NCBI GenBank assembly: GCA_003519545.1 | Contig: DOWN01000224.1 | Coordinates: 1 to 13,337 of the forward strand | From: Bacteroidota bacterium | GTDB lineage: Bacteria > Bacteroidota > Ignavibacteria > Tepidaquicellales > Tepidaquicellaceae | Length of the DNA: 13,337 bases | Reading direction: 5' to 3' | Part shown: in pieces, positions 6,076 to 13,337 of the stretch | Layout of the letters: each line of letters opens with the position of its first letter | Numbering within the stretch: position 1 is the first letter of the stretch | Position numbers and translations under genes: made by a program | Notes under the pieces: generated by a model | What the model saw: only the letters and a program-made list of their open reading frames with translations | Databases searched by the model: none | Told to the model about the DNA's origin: nothing

Positions 6076-8064
6076 TTATACATCAATATTTGCATATTTA
6101 GCATTCTCTTCAATGAATTTTCTTCTCGGCTCAACTTCTTCACCCATAAGAACTCTGAACATTTTATCTGCTGCAGATGCATTTTCGTTTGTAACCTGAA
6201 GTATTGTTCTTGTTTCCGGATTCATTGTTGTGCTCCAGAGTTGTTCCGGATTCATTTCACCTAAACCTTTAAATCTTGAGATAGCAACTCTTCCGTCAGG
6301 AACCGCACCTGTTTCATCTTCAACTATTTCATTCAATTCACCTTCCGGTGTCACCTCTGCCTTTATTTTATTTTTATCAATCTTTAAAGATTTTAAAATC
6401 GAATCTCTCTCCGCATCATCATATGCATAAAATTCCTGTCTGCCTTTTTTGATTTTATATAATGGTGGCTGAGCAATATACAACTTACCGGCATCAATAA
6501 CTTCCCTCATATGTCTGTAAAAAAATGTAAGCAATAAAGTTCTGATATGTGAACCATCAACATCCGCATCACACATCAAAATTATTTTTCCGTATCTGAC
6601 TTTTGAAACATCAAACTCATCAGAGTTTCCGATTCCTGCCCCGATTGCCGTTATAATATTTTTTATTTCTTCGTTTTCAAGAATTTTATTAATTCTTGCT
6701 TTTTCAACATTTAAAATTTTACCTTTAAGAGGAAGAATCGCCTGGAATCTTCTGTCTCTGCCTTGCTTTGCAGAGCCACCCGCTGAATCACCCTCAACCA
6801 TATAGAGTTCACACTGTTCAGGATCTGAAATGGAACAGTCCGCAAGTTTTCCGGGTAAACCAAAACTGTCTATTGAATTTTTCTTTCTGACAGTTTCACG
6901 TGCAAGCTGGGCAGCTCTTCTTGCTTCAGCAGCCCTTACCGCTTTATCAATAATTTTTCTTGCTACGGATGGATTCTCTTCAAGAAAATTTCCGAGTTGT
7001 TCATTCACTACTGTCTGAACAATTCCTTTCACTTCACTATTTCCAAGTTTTGTCTTTGTCTGTCCTTCAAACTGAGGTTCAGGCACTTTAGTACTGATAA
7101 CGCAGGTTAATCCTTCACGGAAATCATCCCCCGTTAAATTAATCTTATCGTTTTTAATCAGATTGTTTTTTGAAGCAAAGAAATTTAAAGTTCTCGTAAG
7201 AGCAGATTTAAAACCTTCAAGGTGTGTACCACCTTCGTGTGTATTTATATTGTTAACAAAAGTGTAAATATTATCGTTGAAAGATTCATTATACTGAAAC
7301 GCTACTTCCACCTGAATATTATCCTTATTACCTTCTACATAAACGGGTTTGCCTGTCAGAGATTTTTCATTTTCATCCAGATATTTTACAAAATCAATTA
7401 TGCCGCCTTTATAATGAAATTCATTTTCCTTTTTATTTCTTTCATCTTTAATTCTTATCGTCAGACTTTTATTAAGATATGCAAGTTCTCTAAGTCTGTC
7501 TTCAAGAGTTGAATATTTAAAATTTATATCTTTAAAAATTTCCTTATCCGGATAAAAAGTAACACGCGTTCCCGTTTTCTCTTTTACTTTCCCTGTTTCT
7601 TTAACTTTTGTTACAGGTTCACCTCTTTCATATTTTTGATAATGAATTTTTCCGTCACGGTAAACTTCCGCTTCGAGCCACTCACTGAGAGCATTAACGA
7701 CTGAAACACCAACTCCATGAAGACCACCGGATACTTTATAAGTATTTCTGTCGAACTTACCGCCGGCATTAAGTTGTGTCATTACAACTTCAAGAGTAGA
7801 TTTTTTTTCTGTAGGGTGAATACCAACAGGAATACCTCTTCCGTTATCTTCAACAGTTACCGAGCCGTCTTTGTTAATGGTTACAGATATTTTAGTTGCA
7901 AAGCCGGCAAGTGCCTCATCAATTGAGTTATCTACTACTTCGTATGCAAGGTGGTGTAGTCCTCTTGAAGAGACATCACCTATATACATCGCAGGTCTTT
8001 TTCTTACGTGTTCAAGTCCTTTTAATACTTTAATGTCACTCTCTTTATATGAATTGTCTGCCAT
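6076..8064 (-). CDS. gyrB: DNA gyrase subunit B
   Basis: This 662-aa type IIA topoisomerase B subunit lacks the large C-terminal insertion of enterobacterial GyrB. The GHKL ATPase domain shows Glu42/Asn46/Glu50 in YEVVDNSIDEA, Asp73 in EDNGRGIP and the GGLHGVGVS lid region (113-121). The transducer carries QTKTKLGNSEV (335-345). The TOPRIM domain carries EGDSAGGSAKQGRDR (424-438, Glu424), PLKGKILNVEKA (445-456) and the acidic DADVDG (Asp499/501/503). The C-terminus has QLWSTTMNPETRT (608-620), a GyrB rather than ParE feature. With GyrA it introduces negative supercoils. It is the last gene of dnaN-recF-dciA-gyrB, its ATG is 4 bases after the dciA stop, and a hairpin follows. A parS-like site lies in its coding region. 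Confidence 0.98.
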   Translation of the reverse strand: MADNSYKESDIKVLKGLEHVRKRPAMYIGDVSSRGLHHLAYEVVDNSIDEALAGFATKISVTINKDGSVTVEDNGRGIPVGIHPTEKKSTLEVVMTQLNAGGKFDRNTYKVSGGLHGVGVSVVNALSEWLEAEVYRDGKIHYQKYERGEPVTKVKETGKVKEKTGTRVTFYPDKEIFKDINFKYSTLEDRLRELAYLNKSLTIRIKDERNKKENEFHYKGGIIDFVKYLDENEKSLTGKPVYVEGNKDNIQVEVAFQYNESFNDNIYTFVNNINTHEGGTHLEGFKSALTRTLNFFASKNNLIKNDKINLTGDDFREGLTCVISTKVPEPQFEGQTKTKLGNSEVKGIVQTVVNEQLGNFLEENPSVARKIIDKAVRAAEARRAAQLARETVRKKNSIDSFGLPGKLADCSISDPEQCELYMVEGDSAGGSAKQGRDRRFQAILPLKGKILNVEKARINKILENEEIKNIITAIGAGIGNSDEFDVSKVRYGKIILMCDADVDGSHIRTLLLTFFYRHMREVIDAGKLYIAQPPLYKIKKGRQEFYAYDDAERDSILKSLKIDKNKIKAEVTPEGELNEIVEDETGAVPDGRVAISRFKGLGEMNPEQLWSTTMNPETRTILQVTNENASAADKMFRVLMGEEVEPRRKFIEENAKYANIDV
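6892..6907. promoter_or_regulatory. Candidate parS-like palindrome inside gyrB
   Basis: AGTTTCACGTGCAAGC matches 12 of 16 positions of TGTTTCACGTGAAACA; on the + strand GTTTCACGTG is a perfect half. The coding-strand codons are Leu-Ala-Arg-Glu-Thr of a conserved GyrB helix, so codon constraint could account for it. It may be a degenerate parS or coincidental. Confidence 0.3.
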
Positions 8065-8068
8065 AATT

Positions 8069-8380
8069 TTATATAAATACTATTTCTTTAATTAATTTTT
8101 TATTTAAATTTTTATTTAACAACTTTATAATTTCTTCTTTTTGGTTTGCAAGTTCATAACGCCATACCGGATTTTCTGCTTTCACGTATAATTTATTTTT
8201 TTGAATTCTTACAGGAGTTGAAAATTTTGAAATTGTTTCGCCAACACACTCTTCCCACACATTCAATATCTTTATCTCCTGCATTTTGTCATCCATCCCA
8301 ATATGTTTCATAAAATCATTAATCTCATCTCTGAGATTAACTGTTTTATTCATTCTGTTTTTTTCAGAAACTGTTTTCAT
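8069..8380 (-). CDS. dciA: DUF721 / DciA-like helicase-loading protein
   Basis: This 103-aa protein carries a complete DUF721 domain. Trp42 sits in NVWEECVGETI, then come TPVRI, LYVKAENPVWRYEL (64-77, Trp73) and a C-terminal helix LLNKNLNKKLIKEI before the terminal strand. DUF721 proteins include DciA, the ancestral bacterial operator of replicative helicase DnaB in lineages without DnaC or DnaI. Position fits: its ATG is separated by one base from the recF stop and gyrB starts 4 bases after its stop, inside the replication operon. The N-terminal 15 residues are basic and unstructured-looking; Met10 is an alternative start. The DUF721 call is strong. The functional name DciA is inferred from family and context, as not all DUF721 proteins have been tested. 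Confidence 0.82.
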   Translation of the reverse strand: MKTVSEKNRMNKTVNLRDEINDFMKHIGMDDKMQEIKILNVWEECVGETISKFSTPVRIQKNKLYVKAENPVWRYELANQKEEIIKLLNKNLNKKLIKEIVFI

Positions 8381-8381
8381 T

Positions 8382-9575
8382 TTAACTTTCAGAAGTAAGA
8401 ATTCCGTTTTTTACAAAATACACACCTATTTCTTTTTCCTCATAAAACTTTTTTATTCCGTTAAGATAATTTTTTTCCGTCGTTGTTAAAAAAATCTGTC
8501 CGTAATCTTTTAAATGTGAAATTATCTGAGACACTCTATTTTCATCCAGTTCTGACAGAATATCATCAAGCAATAAAACGGGAGTGTTAAGATTATTATT
8601 TTTTAAATACTCATACTCTGCAAGTTTCAGTGCGACAATAAAAGTTTTATGTTCACCTTGTGAACCGTGATTTTTTAAATCAAAAGTGCCGCCGGTTTTT
8701 ATAATTCTAAAAATATAATCATCTCTTTGCGGACCTATCAGGGATACGGCTTTTGAAATTTCCTGATCTTTAAACTTTTCAAGAGAATCTTTAATCTTAT
8801 CGGAAATGAAATCAATTTTAATTTCTTTAAAATTTAAATTTCCGGTTTCATTTACATCGCTTAAAATTTCCGAATAATAATCTATCCTTGCTGAACCTGA
8901 TTCTGAAATCAAAAAATTATAACTTTTATCAAATTCATTTTTAAATTCATCAAGAAACAAAAGTCTTTTTAAAATTATTTCCGCACCGGTATCACATATC
9001 TTCCTGTTATAAACATCAAGTAAATTATTAAACTCGTTAATTCCGTATTTTTTAAAAACTGTAAACTCTTTTAATAAAAAATTTTTTTGTTTTAATATTT
9101 TATTAAGAGTTTTTAAATCTTCAAGATAAAGTTTACTCGACTGAGAGATAAGTATATCAAAAAATTTTCTTCTTTCGGAAGGATTCCCATAAGAAATCTC
9201 AAGACTATGTGGAGTTAAATATACAAGAGGAAATTTTCCAAAAAAATCAGATGATACACTGCTTATTTTCTCACCGTTTACCGAAACATTTTTCTTTTTA
9301 AGAACATTATCATATTCAATTACACAATTTTCATTATTTGAATATGAATTTTCAAATTCAGCCCTGATTAAAAATAAATTCTCGTTTTGTTTCAGACAGT
9401 CAGATTCACCCGAACCAATAAAACTTTTTGCTGAAGATGTAAATGAAATCGCTTCAAGTATATTTGTTTTTCCGTTACCGTTATCTCCGTAAATAAAATT
9501 AAACTTACGGTTGAATTCTGATTCTAAAAAACTGTAATTTCTGAAGTTATTGAGGTGAAGCTTTTTTAATATCAA
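8382..9575 (-). CDS. recF: DNA replication/repair ATPase RecF (TTG start)
   Basis: At 397 aa this is slightly longer than many RecF proteins (around 360-375). It is an SMC-like ABC ATPase that helps RecOR load RecA at single-strand gaps and stalled forks. Walker A is GDNGNGKT (30-37), preceded by the typical start LKKLHLNNFRNY. The signature region is GSQGEHKT (304-311) and Walker B is PVLLLDDILSELD (332-344). GPQRDD (281-286) is another RecF hallmark. The start is TTG: codon 2 is ATA, and no ATG gives the canonical N-terminus. It begins 4 bases after the dnaN stop, favouring coupled translation. Middle helices (about 140-260) are Lys/Glu-rich, as in the coiled arm region of the family. Confidence 0.96.
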   Translation of the reverse strand: MILKKLHLNNFRNYSFLESEFNRKFNFIYGDNGNGKTNILEAISFTSSAKSFIGSGESDCLKQNENLFLIRAEFENSYSNNENCVIEYDNVLKKKNVSVNGEKISSVSSDFFGKFPLVYLTPHSLEISYGNPSERRKFFDILISQSSKLYLEDLKTLNKILKQKNFLLKEFTVFKKYGINEFNNLLDVYNRKICDTGAEIILKRLLFLDEFKNEFDKSYNFLISESGSARIDYYSEILSDVNETGNLNFKEIKIDFISDKIKDSLEKFKDQEISKAVSLIGPQRDDYIFRIIKTGGTFDLKNHGSQGEHKTFIVALKLAEYEYLKNNNLNTPVLLLDDILSELDENRVSQIISHLKDYGQIFLTTTEKNYLNGIKKFYEEKEIGVYFVKNGILTSES

Positions 9576-9579
9576 CTTA

Positions 9580-10722
9580 TTAACTTATTCTGACAGGCAT
9601 AACAAGTTCCATAAAATTTTCATTTTCGTTTTGTTCAGTCGGAACTGCAATTGCCGCTTTGGAAGAAGTTGTAAAATTCATAATCACTTCTTCTGTTTCA
9701 ATCTGACTTAAGCATTCAAGTAAAAAACCCGCATTAAAGGCAATCGAAAATGGTTTTTCATCAAAATTTTCACCTGACTTATCATTTGATACAAATGTGC
9801 AGTCAATAGATTCTTCACCCTCAGCCCCTATCTCCGGATTATCTGCCTTTATCTGAAGCAAATCATTTTTGATTTCAAGTTTAACTCTGTGAGTTATATT
9901 ATCAGCAACTATCTGAGCACGCTTCAATGATTGTTGAATATCAGATGAATTTGTTTTTAAAGTTTTGTCATTATCTTTTGGAATTACAGATTCGTAATTC
10001 GGGAAAGTGTCATCAATTAGTTTTGAAATAATTTCCGCATCACCAAAAACAAACTTAATTGTATTATCATTGAACATTAAATCTGCAGGTTGATTTTCAT
10101 TTAACCTTAAATAAAGATTACATGTCTTTGTGGGAACAACAAGTTTACTGTCTTTAATTTCAGGGTGGTCAAAATTTTCTTTTATAATTTTTCCCAGTCT
10201 GAAACCGTCAGTCGCAACAAGTCTTAACTGATCTTTTCTTATATCGAATAAAACTCCGGACATATTTCTTCTTATTGCATCAGTATTAACCGCATGAATA
10301 ACTTTTCCTATAAATCTTTTCAGCAATCCGCCGTCAATCGAAATTTTATTATCAAGATCATTCTCTTCGGGCAAAGGAAAATCATCAGCTGATTCACACG
10401 GAAATGTGAATTTACTTTTTTTCGTTTTTACAATTAACTTAGAACCGTCTGCTTCTTCAATATTTAAATCTTCGTTCTTAAGGGTTCTGACAAAATTTAA
10501 CAATCTTTTTGCATCCACTGCAATTCTTCCGTCTTGTTTTCCTTCAACTTCGAGTGATGATCTTACGAATATTTCCAAATCTGAAGCAAGCATCACCAGT
10601 TTATTTCCTTCAAGTTCAAACAATACATTGTCTAAAATAGGTAAAGTAGATCGGGTAGGAATTACTGAACTTAATTTATTAATTGCGTTAATAAATTCTT
10701 CCGCAGTAGTTTTAAATTTCAT
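9580..10722 (-). CDS. dnaN: DNA polymerase III sliding clamp (beta subunit)
   Basis: At 380 aa this has the usual beta-clamp length with three repeated domains. The N-terminal motif PTRSTLPILDNVLFE (22-36) is diagnostic. The binding cleft for clamp-interacting peptides is formed by TDGFRL (171-176), NYESVIP (242-248) and the C-terminal MPVRIS (375-380), equivalent to the family's MPMR ending. DnaN encircles DNA and tethers polymerase III and other partners. The start is ATG without a Shine-Dalgarno. It is the first gene of the replication operon; dnaA, which often precedes dnaN, is absent, and the next gene is divergent. A possible -33/-7 promoter is annotated upstream. Confidence 0.97.
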   Translation of the reverse strand: MKFKTTAEEFINAINKLSSVIPTRSTLPILDNVLFELEGNKLVMLASDLEIFVRSSLEVEGKQDGRIAVDAKRLLNFVRTLKNEDLNIEEADGSKLIVKTKKSKFTFPCESADDFPLPEENDLDNKISIDGGLLKRFIGKVIHAVNTDAIRRNMSGVLFDIRKDQLRLVATDGFRLGKIIKENFDHPEIKDSKLVVPTKTCNLYLRLNENQPADLMFNDNTIKFVFGDAEIISKLIDDTFPNYESVIPKDNDKTLKTNSSDIQQSLKRAQIVADNITHRVKLEIKNDLLQIKADNPEIGAEGEESIDCTFVSNDKSGENFDEKPFSIAFNAGFLLECLSQIETEEVIMNFTTSSKAAIAVPTEQNENENFMELVMPVRIS

Positions 10723-10756
10723 CAGATAAACGGTTAAATTTTTTGTAGATTAGTAT

Positions 10757-10787
10757 GAAATTTACTTATATTAATAAGAATTATCAA
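10757..10787 (-). promoter_or_regulatory. Candidate Bacteroidota-type promoter for the dnaN operon
   Basis: On the - strand a TTG (10787-10785) and TAAATTTC (10764-10757, 7 of 8 to TAnnTTTG) are separated by 20 bases, the spacing preferred by Bacteroidota promoters. They would place the start about 25-30 bases before the dnaN ATG. The match is imperfect in a very AT-rich region, so chance occurrence is possible. Confidence 0.35.
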
Positions 10788-10822
10788 TGAACTAAATTTA
10801 TGTAAAAATAGTTATTAACATC

Positions 10823-12334
10823 GTGATTTACGACTATATTATTGCCGGTTCCGGTTTTGGCGGGTTATCCGCAGGTTTATTATTACAACAGAAAAATTAC
10901 AAAGTATTAATCCTTGAATCTCATGTCAAAAGCGGGGGATGTGCTTCAGATTTTAAACGAATTTCAAAATTAAATCCAAAAGGTGAATTTATTTTTGATG
11001 TCGGGGCAACCACACTCAGCGGTCTTGAAAATGGAAGACCGTTAGATAATTTTTTGAAAATTACAGATCTTGAAAATAAACTTAAAAACAAATTAATCAA
11101 ACAGGATACCGGAATTTTAATTCATTTACCAAACGGTAAAAAAATATTCCGGTATGCTGATAAAGTTAAATGGCTTAATGAAGTTTTAAAAAAATTTTTA
11201 ACACCGGATGCTGATGAGAAACAAAAATTAAATTTTAATAATTTTTGGGATTTGATTTATAAACTTGAATCAAAAGCATATCTGATGACAGGAAAGTTAA
11301 AAAAATTTCCTCCTCAAAAATTTAAAGATTTATTTAAACTTCCAAAAAATCCGAAAAATCTGAATCTTTTATATTATCTTTTTACAGATACTTATAAAAT
11401 TCTGAAAAAATATAACCTTCATCAGAACGAAGACTTTATGTTGTTTATAAATCAGCAACTTTTGATTACATTTCAGTCTCCTCCCGTGAAAGTCCCATTC
11501 CTTTTCGCCTCTATGGGCTTGGCTTATCCATCGGATACATATTATATGAAAGGTGGAATACAAAAATTTTCTCAGGCAATTCAGGATGAATTTGAAAATA
11601 AAGGTGGTATAATAAAATTTAAACACCGGGTTGAAAAAACTGATTTTGAAAACGGTTTATTTAAAGTTAAGACATCTAAAGGATTTTATTTTTCAAAAAA
11701 TTTTATTTCTAACATAACAGTTTGGAATACCGGTGATATTGTTTCCGATAAAAAACTAAAATCTCATTTTGAAAAAATTAAAAAAAGTTATCCTGATGCT
11801 TGGGGTGCTTATACACTTTATTTTGCGGTTGAAGATAATTTTGAAGACTTCAATACTCTTTATCATCAGATACATTATAAAAGTCAGGTCACAGGAAACG
11901 CATCAATATTTGTTTCTTTATCAATGAAGAATGATTTTGAAAAAGCACCTGAAGGCTGGAGAACAATAACCATTTCAACTCACTTAAGTAACCCTGAAAA
12001 ATGGAAGAAAATGGAAAAAGAAGAGTATATTAAAAACAAAAAAATTTTTGAAAATGAAAAAATGGAATTATTAAACAATTCATTTGTAAATTTTAAAAAC
12101 TGTGAGAAAAAATATAAACTTTCAGGATCTCCAAAAACTTTTGAGTTCTATACGAAAAGATATAACGGGTTTGTCGGGGGAATTCCGTCTGATATTTCAA
12201 AAAATATTTTTAGTTTTCCATCATCGTTCACCCCTTTAAAAAATTTTTATATGGTTGGTGATTCGGTTTTTCCCGGACAAGGCTCTCCTGCTGTAATTCT
12301 TGGTGCAATGAATCTAACGGAATTGATTTCTTAA
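10823..12334 (+). CDS. FAD-dependent oxidoreductase, carotenoid isomerase/desaturase-like
   Basis: This 503-aa flavoprotein belongs to the phytoene desaturase / CrtISO / retinol saturase superfamily. The N-terminal dinucleotide fold has GSGFGG (9-14) after YDYIIA, and Glu32 at the end of strand 2 for the FAD ribose. Residues around FDVGATTLSG (58-67) and the later MKGGIQKFSQAI segment match the substrate-domain layout. The C-terminal FAD motif MVGDSVFPGQGSPAV (477-491) is typical of the CrtISO/CrtD-like branch. It has a GTG start; an in-frame TAA lies 30 bases upstream and the next Met is far past the FAD loop. It is divergent from dnaN. A membrane hydroxylase follows within about 40 bases, suggesting shared lipid or isoprenoid metabolism. 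The exact reaction (isomerisation, desaturation or saturation) cannot be read from sequence. Confidence 0.85.
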   Translation: MIYDYIIAGSGFGGLSAGLLLQQKNYKVLILESHVKSGGCASDFKRISKLNPKGEFIFDVGATTLSGLENGRPLDNFLKITDLENKLKNKLIKQDTGILIHLPNGKKIFRYADKVKWLNEVLKKFLTPDADEKQKLNFNNFWDLIYKLESKAYLMTGKLKKFPPQKFKDLFKLPKNPKNLNLLYYLFTDTYKILKKYNLHQNEDFMLFINQQLLITFQSPPVKVPFLFASMGLAYPSDTYYMKGGIQKFSQAIQDEFENKGGIIKFKHRVEKTDFENGLFKVKTSKGFYFSKNFISNITVWNTGDIVSDKKLKSHFEKIKKSYPDAWGAYTLYFAVEDNFEDFNTLYHQIHYKSQVTGNASIFVSLSMKNDFEKAPEGWRTITISTHLSNPEKWKKMEKEEYIKNKKIFENEKMELLNNSFVNFKNCEKKYKLSGSPKTFEFYTKRYNGFVGGIPSDISKNIFSFPSSFTPLKNFYMVGDSVFPGQGSPAVILGAMNLTELIS

Positions 12335-12372
12335 TCCATTTAATAATTTTTAATTTCTCAATAATTTTGTAT

Positions 12373-13260
12373 ATGGACTTACAGACTTTATCCTATTTTA
12401 TAGTTGCAGGTGCTGCTTTAATTATGATTTTACTGGAAAGATTTTTCCCTTATACTAAAGGACAAAAACTTTTCAGAGAAGGATTTTTTTATGATTTTAT
12501 TTTATATACAATAGTTCAAAGTTATCTGCTCGGTTTAATCATTTTTGGATTTCTCAATTACATAAAAGATAACACTGATTTATATAACTATAGTGTTATG
12601 GAAAATCTGGGCATCCCTGTTTGGGCTCAGGTTTTATTTTTTCTTATTACTCACGATTTTTACATCTACTGGTTTCACAGATGGCAGCATAATAACGCTT
12701 TACTATGGCGGCTTCACGAAGCACATCACTCACCTAGAACAGTTGACTGGCTATCAGGTTCCCGCTCACATTCGCTTGAAATTTTGATAAATCAAACGGT
12801 TGAATTTGCACCAATTATTTTACTCGGGGCTGCTCCTGAGGTTGCTTTGATTAAAGGTATGATTTCGGCAGTTTGGGGAATGTTTATACATTCCAATATA
12901 GATGTCCGGCTGGGTAAATTACAATATTTTATCAATGGTCCCGAGATGCATCGCTGGCACCATTCTGACGATGAGGGCAGAGAATATCAGAATAATTACG
13001 GAACTAAACTTGCAATTTGGGACTGGATGTTTGGAACTGCTTTTTATCCGAATCCTGAAAAACAAAAACCTAAAAAATACGGACTAAGTGATACACCTGA
13101 ATTTCCGTTAAGCCCTGTAACTATTCATGATGTGCCTCCGGAAAAAGACGGAAAAATAAAACACTTTTTTAAAGTAATTTATCATGACTCAGTTGCTTAT
13201 ATAAAACAACATTTTTTTGCGTTTAGAAAACAAAAGGATGATAAGTATGTCGGAGAGTAA
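12373..13260 (+). CDS. Fatty-acid hydroxylase / sterol-desaturase superfamily membrane protein
   Basis: This 295-aa integral membrane di-iron oxygenase-type protein carries the full histidine clusters of the superfamily: HDFYIYWFHRWQH (94-106; His94, His102, His106), HEAHH (115-119), His133 in SRSH, His173 in FIHSN and HRWHH (193-197). Hydrophobic spans at about 5-22, 38-63, 83-100 and 143-172 would seat the active site at the cytoplasmic face. Such enzymes hydroxylate or desaturate sterols, fatty acids, carotenoids or ether lipids using O2; the substrate is not determinable here. ATG at 12373 is preferred; a TTG two codons upstream (12367) is the alternative. It follows the FAD oxidoreductase after 38 bases on the same strand, without an obvious terminator, so an operon is likely. 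The tail after about 225 is Lys/Pro-rich. Confidence 0.9.
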   Translation: MDLQTLSYFIVAGAALIMILLERFFPYTKGQKLFREGFFYDFILYTIVQSYLLGLIIFGFLNYIKDNTDLYNYSVMENLGIPVWAQVLFFLITHDFYIYWFHRWQHNNALLWRLHEAHHSPRTVDWLSGSRSHSLEILINQTVEFAPIILLGAAPEVALIKGMISAVWGMFIHSNIDVRLGKLQYFINGPEMHRWHHSDDEGREYQNNYGTKLAIWDWMFGTAFYPNPEKQKPKKYGLSDTPEFPLSPVTIHDVPPEKDGKIKHFFKVIYHDSVAYIKQHFFAFRKQKDDKYVGE

Positions 13261-13268
13261 AAAATTTT

Positions 13269-13337
13269 TCAGATAATTCCGCTTTCGGCAAAAAAAATAT
13301 TTTTATTTGTTTTGTCAGGTGGTGATAATTCTTTTCC
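13269..13337 (-). CDS. Possible 3' end of a - strand gene (window edge)
   Basis: The - strand frame from base 13337 stays open for 22 residues and ends FFAESGII before a TGA at 13271-13269. If real, it would be a convergent gene ending 8 bases from the hydroxylase stop. The stretch is too short to identify, and other frames here are also open, so it may be noncoding. Confidence 0.2.
   Translation of the reverse strand, partial: GKELSPPDKTNKNIFFAESGII

Noticed and set aside
6056..6076. AT-only inverted repeat AATAATTT / AAATTATT next to the gyrB stop
   Set aside because: An 8-bp stem without any GC pair is expected often in such AT-rich DNA; the neighbouring 6017-6050 hairpin is the better terminator.
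7222..7512. + strand reading frame of 96 codons with hydrophobic stretches
   Set aside because: It is fully antisense to the well-conserved GyrB transducer region. Its hydrophobicity is what reverse-complementing Lys/Asn/Glu-rich codons produces.
6076..8064. Topoisomerase IV ParE instead of GyrB
   Set aside because: The KQGRDR, KGKILNVEKAR and QLWSTTMNPE motifs and the operon with dnaN and recF favour GyrB.
10723..10822. Possible oriC between dnaN and the FAD oxidoreductase gene
   Set aside because: Only one loose DnaA-box resemblance (TTATTAACA, 10812-10820, 7 of 9) is present, with no cluster, in just 100 bases; AT-richness is general here.
11369..11626. - strand frame of 85 codons inside the FAD oxidoreductase gene
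   Set aside because: It is a shadow of the continuous 503-codon + strand gene, with no recognisable motif.
1..13337. Mobile element, phage, CRISPR or defence island
   Set aside because: No transposase, integrase, repeat-spacer pattern, tRNA or terminal repeats were seen. Nearly all bases belong to housekeeping or metabolic genes of uniform composition.

Overview
This is a compact, AT-rich stretch (roughly one third GC by eye) of a bacterial chromosome, dominated by housekeeping genes. Three things point to the Bacteroidota/Chlorobiota/Ignavibacteria group. Almost no gene has a Shine-Dalgarno sequence; A/T-rich leaders run straight into the start codons. A TAnnTTTG-type -7 element precedes a secreted-protein gene. 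The lineage-typical block dnaN-recF-DUF721(dciA)-gyrB is present. An AT-rich Ignavibacteria-like organism is my best guess, but protein phylogeny would be needed to settle it. I see no prophage, insertion sequence, CRISPR array, tRNA or rRNA.

Layout. (1) Bases 1-197 hold the 3' end of rpsT (ribosomal protein S20, + strand). A strong hairpin follows, shared with the convergent operon. (2) Bases 235-3103, - strand: a four-gene operon read as UPF0173 metallo-beta-lactamase-fold hydrolase > parA > parB > ridA, with gaps of 4-9 bases. It combines chromosome segregation with two metabolic or clean-up enzymes. (3) Bases 3240-3719, + strand: a lone secreted protein of unknown function with its own promoter element, ending at a textbook hairpin shared with cysS. 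(4) Bases 3752-6001, - strand: uppP (undecaprenyl-diphosphate phosphatase, TTG start) > cysS. (5) Bases 6076-10722, - strand: the replication operon dnaN > recF > dciA-like > gyrB, with gaps of 1-4 bases and a hairpin terminator after gyrB. dnaA is not beside dnaN. (6) Bases 10823-13260, + strand, divergent from dnaN: a carotenoid-isomerase/desaturase-like FAD oxidoreductase, then a membrane fatty-acid hydroxylase/sterol-desaturase-superfamily di-iron protein. These two probably form one lipid or isoprenoid modification unit. The last 77 bases may contain the end of a gene on the - strand.

How the parts work together. DnaN, RecF, DciA and GyrB supply the sliding clamp, gap repair, helicase loading and supercoiling. 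ParA and ParB segregate the replicated origins, and two imperfect parS-like palindromes lie inside parA and gyrB. UppP recycles the lipid carrier for the cell wall and CysS charges tRNA-Cys. The FAD oxidoreductase/hydroxylase pair is the least ordinary content. No clearly novel system is visible, so the findings below are modest and scored accordingly.
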